In this document: in pieces, positions 56,577-63,835 of the stretch
How positions within the stretch are numbered: the first letter of the stretch is position 1
Layout: each line of letters starts with the position of its first letter
Source: Leucobacter sp. Ag1
Lineage (GTDB): Bacteria > Actinomycetota > Actinomycetes > Actinomycetales > Microbacteriaceae
NCBI RefSeq assembly: GCF_000980875.1
Contig: NZ_LAYO01000110.1
Location: 98,385 to 162,384, forward strand
Direction of reading: 5' to 3'
DNA length: 64,000 bases
Translations under genes and position numbers: made by a program
The notes under the pieces: model-generated
What the model was told of the DNA's origin: nothing
The model's input: only the letters and a program-made list of their open reading frames with translations
Databases searched by the model: none

Positions 56577-58027
56577 TGGCCGCGGTCGAACGCGGACTCT
56601 GCATCGGCGGCTCCTGGGTCCCGGCCGCGGACGGCGCGGTCGTCGAAGTCAGGGATCCGGCGACGGGCGAGCTCATCGGCACGAGCGCCCTCGCCGGCGC
56701 CGCCGACGTCGACCGCGCCGTCGAAGCGGCGACCGCCGGCTTCGCCCGCTGGTCGGCGCTCGGAGCCGACGCGCGCTGCACGATCATGCTCCGCGCCGCC
56801 GCGCTCCTCGACGAACGAATCGACGCGATCGCGGAACTGCTCACCAGAGAGCAGGGCAAGCCCCGGGCCGACAGCGTCAAGGAGATCGCCTTCGGCGCCC
56901 AGGTCATCCGCTACTACGCCGAAGAGGGCCGCCGCGTGAGCGGCTCGATCCGACCCTCGGCCCGATCCGACGTCCGTTCCCTCGTCACCTGGGAACCGCT
57001 GGGCGTCGTCGCCGCCATCGTGCCCTGGAACTATCCCGTCGACCTCTACGCGTGGAAGGTCGGACCGGCGCTCGCTGCGGGCAACTCGGTCATCGTCAAA
57101 CCCCCGGTCGAGACACCGTTGGCCGTCGGAGAGTTCGTCCGCTGCTTCATCGACGCGGGCCTTCCCGAGGGCGTCCTCTCCGATCTGCCGGGCGCGTTCG
57201 AGGCCGGTTCCCGACTGTCCGAGCATCCCGGCATCGCCGCGATCACCGCGACCGCATCGACGGCGACCGGACAGGCCATCATGCGTTCGGCGGCCGCAAC
57301 GATGAAACGGGTCACCCTCGAGCTGGGCGGGCACTCCCCGTTCATCGTGCTCGATGACGCGGATGTCGCCGAGGCCGCGGCCGCGGCCGCCCGCCGCTCC
57401 TTCTCGAACGCGGGCCAGATCTGCATCGCCGTCAATCGGATCCTGGTGGCGGATCGGATCGCCGACGAGTTCACCGACGCGGTCGTGTCGGAAGCACGCG
57501 CGATCCGGCTCGGCCACGGCATCGCGCCCGGGGTGACCGGTGGGCCGACCACGACCGACGCGGTCGTCTCGAAGGCCCGCTCGCACATCGACGAGGCCAT
57601 CGCCGGCGGGGCGGAACTGCGATCCGGCGGCCGGACCGCCGCGGTCGATGCCGGACTCGATCCCGCGCGGTTCTTCGAGCCGACGGTGCTGGACCGGGTT
57701 CCGGTCGACGCGCTGGTGATGCGCGAGGAGACGTTCGGCCCGGTCGTCGCGGTGCACCGCTTCGGCGAGCAGGAGCGGGTCGCCGATATCGCGAACCGAG
57801 GCGACTACGGGCTCGCCGCCTATGTCTTCGGCGACGATCTCGATCGTGCCTGGCGCGTCGCCGAGCAGTTGCACGCTGGCGGCGTCGGCGTCAACGTCAA
57901 CGACGTGTCTGAGCTCCAGGCGCCGTTCGGCGGCTGGAAGATGTCGGGCTTCGGTCGGGAGCTCGGGGTCGAGGGACTCCACGGGATGATGCAGCAGCGG
58001 CACATCAGGCTCAGAAGACGGGCGTGA
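56576..58027 (+). CDS. NAD(P)+-dependent aldehyde dehydrogenase
   Basis: The 483-residue ALDH has catalytic C283 (NAGQICIAVNR), E249 (LELGGHSPF), N152 (VPWNYP) and the cofactor lysine in VIVKPP. The usual FTGS turn of the cofactor-binding region reads ITATASTATG here, a visible departure. It is the last gene of the operon and would oxidise an aldehyde released from the nucleoside-derived sugar or base; the aldehyde is unknown. In gene-cluster terms it suggests that the pathway ends in a carboxylic acid. Confidence 0.92.
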   Translation: MAAVERGLCIGGSWVPAADGAVVEVRDPATGELIGTSALAGAADVDRAVEAATAGFARWSALGADARCTIMLRAAALLDERIDAIAELLTREQGKPRADSVKEIAFGAQVIRYYAEEGRRVSGSIRPSARSDVRSLVTWEPLGVVAAIVPWNYPVDLYAWKVGPALAAGNSVIVKPPVETPLAVGEFVRCFIDAGLPEGVLSDLPGAFEAGSRLSEHPGIAAITATASTATGQAIMRSAAATMKRVTLELGGHSPFIVLDDADVAEAAAAAARRSFSNAGQICIAVNRILVADRIADEFTDAVVSEARAIRLGHGIAPGVTGGPTTTDAVVSKARSHIDEAIAGGAELRSGGRTAAVDAGLDPARFFEPTVLDRVPVDALVMREETFGPVVAVHRFGEQERVADIANRGDYGLAAYVFGDDLDRAWRVAEQLHAGGVGVNVNDVSELQAPFGGWKMSGFGRELGVEGLHGMMQQRHIRLRRRA

Positions 58028-58111
58028 TCCGGAACGGCTGCGCCTCGAATGCGAAGGGTGCTCGTCGCATACCGGAGCCGGCGGGCAGCGCCTCGCGAGA
58101 GACCGGCGGTC

Positions 58112-59092
58112 TCACTCGCGAGCCGTACGTCCAGCACTTCGATCCGGTCCGACCGCCCGCTGCAACCGGGCGGCGAGCCGGTCGAGCGCGGCGATGAGAC
58201 CGTCCCCCTCGATCACCTCGAAGTCGACGCCGATCTGCGTCACCCACAGGGCGAGGTGGTCCGGGTCGCCGGATCCGAGCTCGACGCGGCACGAGGTCGC
58301 ATCGACGGCTTCGATCCGGACCGGAACGACGATCTTGGCAGCGACGACGTCCGCGGGAGCGTGCACGAGGATCCGGGCGCGGTGCGCCCATCCCGTGTGG
58401 AGCACGCGATCCACGACGAAGTCGACCTCGTCGCGCTCGGGGATCGCGCGGGGCCGGAACCGCTTCCCGGTCGGAGTGCGGGGGCGCATCCGGTCGACGC
58501 GGAACACGCGCCAGTCGTCGCGGTCGAGATCCCACGCGAGGAGGTACCAGAGCGACCCCCACCCGACCAGGCGCTGCGGCTCCACGTGGCGGGATTCCTC
58601 CGCGCCCTTCGGTTTGACGTAGCCGAAGCGCAATCGCTCGTGCCCGTGGATCGCTGCGGCGATGCCGCTGACGACGGTGAGGTCGAGCGCCGGCCCGGCG
58701 CCGGGGACCACGGCGGCCGCTCGGCGCACCGCTTCGACGCGATGCCGGAGGCGGGACGGCATCACCTCCTCGAGCTTCGCGAGAACCGCGATCGAGGTCT
58801 CCTCGACGCCGAGGCGGCCGCCCGCGGCTGCGCTGAGGCCCACCGCAACAGCGACGGCTTCGTCATCGTTGAGCAGCAGCGGAGGCATCGTCGCGCCGGC
58901 GCTCAGCCGATACCCGCCCGCGACTCCCGGGCGCGCATCCACCGGGTATCCGAGGGAGCGCAGCTTGCCGATGTCGGCGCGCACCGTGCGGGTGCTCACC
59001 CCCAGGCGTTCGGCGAGGGCGCCGCTCGTCCAGTCGCGACGCTGCTGGAGCAGCACCAGCAACTCGAGCAATCGCGCCGACGTTCCCAACAT
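58112..59092 (-). CDS. HTH–WYL-domain transcriptional regulator (YafY-like)
   Basis: The regulator (326 residues) has an N-terminal winged HTH (SARLLELLVLLQQRRDWTSG, LAERLGVSTRTVRADIGKLR), a linker GVAGGYRL, and a WYL domain with WGSLWYLLAWDLDRDDWRVF and RVDRM. WYL domains sense nucleic acids or small ligands. The ATG at 59092 begins MLGTSARLLEL; upstream extension is unconserved. It is divergent from the epoxide hydrolase across 62 bp, a typical regulator-target layout. Confidence 0.9.
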   Translation of the reverse strand: MLGTSARLLELLVLLQQRRDWTSGALAERLGVSTRTVRADIGKLRSLGYPVDARPGVAGGYRLSAGATMPPLLLNDDEAVAVAVGLSAAAGGRLGVEETSIAVLAKLEEVMPSRLRHRVEAVRRAAAVVPGAGPALDLTVVSGIAAAIHGHERLRFGYVKPKGAEESRHVEPQRLVGWGSLWYLLAWDLDRDDWRVFRVDRMRPRTPTGKRFRPRAIPERDEVDFVVDRVLHTGWAHRARILVHAPADVVAAKIVVPVRIEAVDATSCRVELGSGDPDHLALWVTQIGVDFEVIEGDGLIAALDRLAARLQRAVGPDRSAGRTARE

Positions 59093-59154
59093 GCTTCCGA
59101 GTATTTCAGGGATCGCGGAACAGAACCTTCCGCATTGCCCGAGAGAGTGGAGGC

Positions 59155-60294
59155 ATGAACGCACACACCACCATCACCCCGTTCCGCATCGACATCCCGC
59201 AGAACGCCCTCGACGATCTCGAGGCACGGCTCGCACGCACGCGATGGGCGGCCACCCCGCCCGGACGCGCCGATCGCGCCGACTTCAGTCGCGGCATCCC
59301 GCAGCCCTATCTCCGCGAACTCGTCGAGCACTGGCGCGACGGTTTCGACTGGCGGGCCCAGGAGGCCGCGCTCAACGCCTTCCCGCAGCTGCTGACCGAG
59401 ATCGACGGACAGACCTTCCACGCCGTGCACGTCACGTCGTCGAACCCGGATGCGACGCCGCTGCTGCTGTGCCATGGCTGGCCCGGATCGTTCGTCGAGT
59501 ACCGGCACCTGATCCCGCTGCTGACCGAGGACTTCCACGTCGTCGTCCCGTCTCCGCCAGGCTTCGGGTTCTCGACCCCGCTGTCGTCGACCGGCTGGGA
59601 GGTCGGCCGCACCGCGGAAGCGTACGGCGAGATCATGACCCGCCTCGGCTATGACCGCTTCGTCGCCCACGGCAGCGACCTCGGCTCGGGCATCGTCTCC
59701 CAGCTCGCCTCCGCGCATCCCGAGCGCGTGATCGCCACCCACCTCGCGTGCGAGCAGCGCCTGCTCGGCCTGGTCGGGGTGATCTTCCCGATGCCCGACG
59801 GGCTCACGCCCGAGGAGCAGTCCGAGCTGACCCCGCTGAGCGCGGAGGCCGCATCCGAACGCGGATATCTCGAGATGCAGAACCACAAGCCCGACACCAT
59901 CGGCGCCGCCCTCGCGGACTCGCCCGTGGGCCAGCTCGCCTGGATCGCGGAGAAGTTCAAAACCCGCGGCGATCGTCACCCCACGCCGAGCGACTCGGTC
60001 GACCGCGACGACCTGCTCGCGAACGTGAGCCTCTACTGGTTCACCAACAGCGGGGAATCGAGCGCGCAGTTCTATTACGAGGCGGCGCACTCCGGAATGC
60101 CGCCCGCGATGGGCGCACCGGTCCCCGCGGGATGGGTCGTGTTCGACGCGCACCCGCTCGTGCGCCGGGTCATGGATCCGCTGCAGATGATCGGTCACTG
60201 GACGGAGTTCGCCGAGGGCGGCCACTTCCCCGCTCTGGAAGAGCCCGAACTGCTCGCACGCGACATCCGCGATTTCGTGCGCAGCATCGCCTGA
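59155..60294 (+). CDS. Epoxide hydrolase (EHN + alpha/beta hydrolase)
   Basis: The product (379 residues) starts with an epoxide-hydrolase N-terminal domain (PFRIDIPQNALDDLEARLAR, DFDWR-like segment) followed by an alpha/beta fold. The oxyanion motif is HGWPGS, the nucleophile D175 (AHGSDLGSG) and the His lies in EGGHFPALEEPELL. Enzymes of this type open epoxides to diols; some are juvenile-hormone-like or detoxifying. AGAGTGGAGG precedes the ATG. The divergent WYL regulator is probably its controller. Confidence 0.92.
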   Translation: MNAHTTITPFRIDIPQNALDDLEARLARTRWAATPPGRADRADFSRGIPQPYLRELVEHWRDGFDWRAQEAALNAFPQLLTEIDGQTFHAVHVTSSNPDATPLLLCHGWPGSFVEYRHLIPLLTEDFHVVVPSPPGFGFSTPLSSTGWEVGRTAEAYGEIMTRLGYDRFVAHGSDLGSGIVSQLASAHPERVIATHLACEQRLLGLVGVIFPMPDGLTPEEQSELTPLSAEAASERGYLEMQNHKPDTIGAALADSPVGQLAWIAEKFKTRGDRHPTPSDSVDRDDLLANVSLYWFTNSGESSAQFYYEAAHSGMPPAMGAPVPAGWVVFDAHPLVRRVMDPLQMIGHWTEFAEGGHFPALEEPELLARDIRDFVRSIA

Positions 60295-60303
60295 CCCGCT
60301 CGC

Positions 60304-60359
60304 CGAGGTGCCCCGTGCTCGGGTTTTCGGTCATCGAAACCGCAGCACGGGGCGCCTCG
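60304..60359. terminator. Bidirectional terminator hairpin
   Basis: A 16-bp stem (60304–60319 with 60344–60359, one G·T-type mismatch) with a smaller nested stem in the loop lies between two convergent genes. Confidence 0.65.
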
Positions 60360-60391
60360 TTGCGTACCGGCGCGCGGGATCGGGCGCCGGG

Positions 60392-61090
60392 CTACTCCAC
60401 CGCGCGACAGCTGTGCCGGACGGGTTGGCCGCGCGGATGATCCGTCGCGAGGCAGACGGTGCCGTCGATGATCCGGCCCGCGGCGGTCGCGCGCGCGTCG
60501 ACCTTGTCGTCCGTGCCCCGGTTGCGGGCGGACACGCGGATCACGGGGGCGTCGCCGTGCCGCTGCACGGTCAGCGTGGCCTGGGTGACGCCGTGCGGCA
60601 TCGTGGCGCGGACGCGACGATCCACCGCGTTCAGTGTTTCAGGTGAGACGCTTCCCAGCGCGAAGACTCCATCGCCTGCCGGTACGTCGTCGCTGCCCAG
60701 GGCGCCGACGAGCCGGAGCGCCCCGCCCCGCCATTCCCACGACGCTCCGAACGGATGGCTCGTGGTCGGTCCGGTGGTGACGGAGATCGTCAGGTCGGGG
60801 GTCTTCGTGTCGGACGCCGCGGCCTCGACGTGCTCGATCGCGACGGCGAACACGTCGCTGTTCCCGGTCTCGGAGACGACCGCGCGGACGATCGCCGAGT
60901 ACTCCTCCGCGCTGAGCGCGTCGCCGTACTCGATCGCGTAGCCGCCCTTCACCTCGTTCGAGATCCGGACGAGCCCGATCACGCCGGCGACGAGCACGAT
61001 GAGCACGAGAACACCGATGATCACCCCGCGGAGATGCCGGCGGATCCACGAGGGGCGAGCGGCGTCTTTCTCCGGGCCGTCTGCGCTCAT
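60392..61090 (-). CDS. Membrane-anchored protein of unknown function
   Basis: This 232-residue protein has a short basic cytoplasmic N-terminus (SWIRRHLRG) and a single TM helix (about residues 22–43). A soluble, presumably extracytoplasmic domain follows, with no recognised motif. It contains one Cys pair near the end (GTVCLATD and RHSCRAVE) that may form a disulfide. It is the last chromosomal gene before the tRNA-Val fragment and integrated region. Confidence 0.75.
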   Translation of the reverse strand: MSADGPEKDAARPSWIRRHLRGVIIGVLVLIVLVAGVIGLVRISNEVKGGYAIEYGDALSAEEYSAIVRAVVSETGNSDVFAVAIEHVEAAASDTKTPDLTISVTTGPTTSHPFGASWEWRGGALRLVGALGSDDVPAGDGVFALGSVSPETLNAVDRRVRATMPHGVTQATLTVQRHGDAPVIRVSARNRGTDDKVDARATAAGRIIDGTVCLATDHPRGQPVRHSCRAVE

Positions 61091-61177
61091 GGCACCAGTA
61101 TGGTGCAGTCCGGCGATGCCGCGGTTGGAGACGACCACAGCTCTCATCACCGCGCGGCGGGCTGCACGGGGAAACAC

Positions 61178-61207
61178 GAAAACCCCCGGCTCTCACCGGG
61201 GGTTTTC
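61178..61207 (-). terminator. tRNA-Val terminator left at the island edge
   Basis: A perfect 12-bp stem (61178–61189 with 61196–61207) lies 5 nt beyond the 3' end of the tRNA-Val fragment. It matches in style the terminators after the intact tRNAs in this window. Confidence 0.7.
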
Positions 61208-61212
61208 CTCTG

Positions 61213-61255
61213 TGCGCGATACTGGGATCGAACCAGTGACCTCTTCCGTGTCAGG
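61213..61255 (-). other. 3' fragment of tRNA-Val(GAC): attachment-site remnant
   Basis: On the minus strand, CTGACAC (anticodon loop, GAC) is followed by GGAAG, AGGTC, the T arm CTGGTTCGATCCCAG and the acceptor half ATCGCGC with discriminator A. Everything 5' of the anticodon stem is missing: upstream sequence has no D arm or GCGCGAT acceptor half. A tRNA 3' half abruptly joined to foreign sequence is the standard product of site-specific integration into a tRNA gene, so this is an att site and the intact tRNA-Val should be at the far end of the element. Confidence 0.85.
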
Positions 61256-61554
61256 GCGCCTGGGCCGCAGTTTCCCTTGATTTTCCGAGGCCTACGAGGC
61301 GCTCAAAGGCCATGGAATCCGCTGGCGGGGTGATTTTGAGGTGACCAGCGCGGGAGCCTGCTCACCAGTCCAGATTGAGCAATGCACTGTGCGTCAATCG
61401 ATTCTCGGGGTGCGCTCCGCCCCCTCCAATCTCAATGATGCGCGGGGCCCGGCGCGAAGAGTCGTTTCCGTTCGCGCCGATGTCAGAGGTGATCCGCACT
61501 CTTTAGGCGGCAGCTCGACACATCGCTTCGGCTGTCGGAGGAAGGAGCCGACTT
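61256..61554. other. Island edge, no gene seen
   Basis: About 300 bp with no open frame of convincing composition on either strand. Short frames exist, but lack ribosome sites and codon bias. The last bases before 61555 carry the ribosome site of the next (broken) gene. Confidence 0.5.
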
Positions 61555-61944
61555 ATGCGCGCAGGAGCACGACCACGTAGCGTGACTTCGGTACTTGTAG
61601 AGGAGGATGCCGACAACGTCACGGTGACCTGGCGCTCGGTGAACCTGTCGAGGGGCCGGGACGTGGAGCACTTCGGCTACGGACTGCACTACTTTGACCC
61701 GACTGGCAATGGCGGCAAGAGATTGGCGTCCGATTCGGCCAGTCTGCGCCCGCCCGAGTCTTCGACTATACAAGCGCCATGCAAGCGAACCATGGGGCAA
61801 ACGAGATTGCCGCTACGGACGGCGCCGTTCGTCGTCCGGTACGACGACGCGAGCCTCGGGATAGCTGAGGTCAGAACGATTGCCGCCCACGCCCACGTCA
61901 GCGGTAACGATGTGCAGGATGATCCTGCTGAGTTGACTCGTACA
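61555..61944 (+). pseudogene. Broken gene with compensating frameshifts, unknown product
   Basis: A strong ribosome site (GGAGGAAGGAG) sits 8 nt before the ATG. The first ~55 codons read well (VEEDADNVTVTWRSVNLS). At about 61723 coherent sequence moves to another frame, consistent with a 1-nt deletion (EIGVRFGQSAPARVFDYTSA continues there). It returns to the first frame near 61830 (VVRYDDASLGIAEVRTIAAH). The frame stays open to 62445 but loses protein-like character after about 61944. I read it as a decayed small gene of the island; sequencing error is an alternative. Confidence 0.4.
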
Positions 61945-62709
61945 AGCATGAAAAGGAGGGCAACGGGACTGCGCTCGGTGTGGGGTACTCGCGCCGGCCG
62001 AGGGGAATGGGCGCCCCGATACAACGATCAGCGCGTCGTTCTGACTGTGTTTTCAACAGTCTTGAGTGGACACAGGGCGTCACAAAAAGTTCTGTTGCCA
62101 GCGTTCATCGTCAGGATGCTGCCACGATTCCGCCCGCAATGGCGGACTGCACCTATCGTCAGCCACGATGGACGACTATGCCATCAATCTCACTCATACG
62201 AGAAGCGGGTCGCTCACTGCTTTGCCTTTTGGGTCGTGGCTTCTGCAGCAGGGCGACCCACGCCGGGTTTGCGTCCTTTGCCCTTCACCGTCGACCCCGG
62301 CAGCGACACGCATCAGGACCAGCAAGATCTGTGGCTACTGCGGCGACACTGTTCACTCCACACGAGTTTGCAGTTCAAGAGTCAGGTTCGGCAAGCGGCG
62401 CGGAAGTCGCGGCTCGCGGCAGCACCCTGGGAGATGGAGGGTTAAGCATCTAGGAAGTGACCAGCTCAGCAGGATCGTGACTTGTTCAATAGGCGCCGTT
62501 CAAGGAAGCTCTATCCCCTCACACGGAGAACCAGGCATACGCTGCCCAGATCTACTCGCCCGAACGGAGAGAATGTTGTCTCGATCTGCGGGTAGTTCAA
62601 CGTTCATCGGATGACCGTCTGGACACATCCGAGTTCCCGTGCACTAGCTGCGGCATGTGGGTGTTCCTGAGTCCGGAAGCTTGGCCGCTTCATTTGCGAT
62701 AATGGCACC
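61945..62709. other. Decayed or non-coding island sequence, no supportable gene
   Basis: About 765 bp of mixed composition. All three forward frames are open for stretches, but none has a ribosome site, consistent codon use or a recognisable motif. A frame near 62169 starting MDDYAINLTHTRSG could be the remnant of a gene. The last 15 bases hold the promoter of the next gene. Confidence 0.5.
62698..62703 (+). promoter_or_regulatory. Extended -10 promoter for the nuclease gene
   Basis: TGCGATAAT gives an extended -10 (TG at 62695–62696, box GATAAT at 62698–62703) ending 6 bases before the ATG at 62710. With no Shine-Dalgarno present, transcription and translation probably start at the same base (leaderless). 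Confidence 0.6.
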
Positions 62710-63735
62710 ATGAAGTTCAAGCGCCGCAACCTCGAAGCTCTCGCTAACCTCATCGTGGGCAACGAAGGCCGTGACGACGCTGACAATGAGGACGAGGCCA
62801 AGTACTTCCCTTACAGGTCCAGCATGTACATCACCGAGTTCTTCCAGGAGCTGGATACGGAGTACCAGCATGACGGTTCAACTCGCCACCGCTGGGTGGC
62901 AGATGTATTGGAACAGATGCTGGCTGAACCGCACGACGGACCCAACCGCCCGCCAGAGATCTTCTGCCGTCTCATCGACCAACTGATGAGCCCGGCCGAT
63001 CGGCTCAACGAAGGGTCCGACCGTCCCCGGGCGCTCGCGCAACTCAATGAGATACTTGGCCGCGAAGGTTTCGAGGCGTTCTATGGCGAGGACAACCGCT
63101 GCTACCTCCGTCATGTCGGCACCCAGGCCGTGACCATCCTTGCCGCCAACCCCCACCGCCCCTTCAGCAAGGCTGAGCTGGAGCGGCGGCAGCTCCTGAC
63201 GGCGTACCTCGACCAGTGCAGCGAGGATGACCTCATCGAGGAGGTGCTCCTCCCGCTGTTCAGGCAACTTGGCTACCACCGCATCACCGCCGCCGGGCAC
63301 AAGGACAAGGCCCTGGAGTACGGCAAGGACATTTGGATGCGCTACACCTTGCCAACACAGCACATTCTCTACTTCGGAATCCAGGCGAAGAAGGGAAAGC
63401 TCGATGCCTCGGGGGTAACCAAGGCAGGCAATGCCAACATGGCTGAGATCCACAACCAGGCGCTCATGATGTTGGCACACGAGATCTTTGACCCCGAGAC
63501 CAACCGTCGCGTCCTGGTCGATCATGCCTTCATCGTGGCGGGTGGTGACATCACCAAGGCAGCGCGCAACTGGCTCGGCAACGCGCTCGACGCCCAGAAG
63601 CGCAGCCAGATCATGTTCATGGATCGCGATGACATCTTGAACCTCTACGTCGTCGCAAACCTACCGCTGCCAGAAGGTGCGTTGCCGCCAACGCCAACCA
63701 GTCCGTGGTCAACGAACGCCGAGACTCCGTTCTGA
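62710..63735 (+). CDS. Putative anti-phage effector: AbiJ-type N-terminal domain plus Mrr-like nuclease
   Basis: The product has 341 residues. Residues ~5–145 contain YRSSMYITEFFQELDTEY, HDGSTRHRWVADVLEQML, EGSDRPRALAQLNEILGREG and FEAFYGEDNRCYLRHV, which I recall as the pattern of the AbiJ N-terminal domain (type 3) of abortive-infection proteins. Residues ~172–315 look like a restriction-endonuclease fold: helix E177/E178, then G-K-D207 and the strand IQAKKGK (Q225-x-K227), a D…QxK active site as in Mrr nucleases, followed by a helical part and a FMDRDDILNLY end. No membrane segments. No partner gene is visible up to the window edge. Codon use is less GC-biased than in the neighbours, fitting transfer. 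Confidence 0.8.
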   Translation: MKFKRRNLEALANLIVGNEGRDDADNEDEAKYFPYRSSMYITEFFQELDTEYQHDGSTRHRWVADVLEQMLAEPHDGPNRPPEIFCRLIDQLMSPADRLNEGSDRPRALAQLNEILGREGFEAFYGEDNRCYLRHVGTQAVTILAANPHRPFSKAELERRQLLTAYLDQCSEDDLIEEVLLPLFRQLGYHRITAAGHKDKALEYGKDIWMRYTLPTQHILYFGIQAKKGKLDASGVTKAGNANMAEIHNQALMMLAHEIFDPETNRRVLVDHAFIVAGGDITKAARNWLGNALDAQKRSQIMFMDRDDILNLYVVANLPLPEGALPPTPTSPWSTNAETPF

Positions 63736-63835
63736 ACCACTAAAGACAGCATTCGCCATCGGAATCGGTGCGACGAAGGCAAGTTGACCTGCGCCGCCAG
63801 TCTCGGCCGGCTAGCAGAATCGAGAAAGGAGTGCG

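Noticed and set aside
60755..61333. Plus-strand frame ending RDTGIEPVTSSVSGR near 61.2 kb
   Set aside because: It crosses the antisense of the membrane-anchored gene and the tRNA-Val fragment; a translated-tRNA artefact.
61945..62453. Two overlapping frames in the decayed part of the island (including one starting MGYSRRPRGMG)
   Set aside because: No ribosome sites, mixed composition and no motifs; more likely remnants or non-coding sequence.
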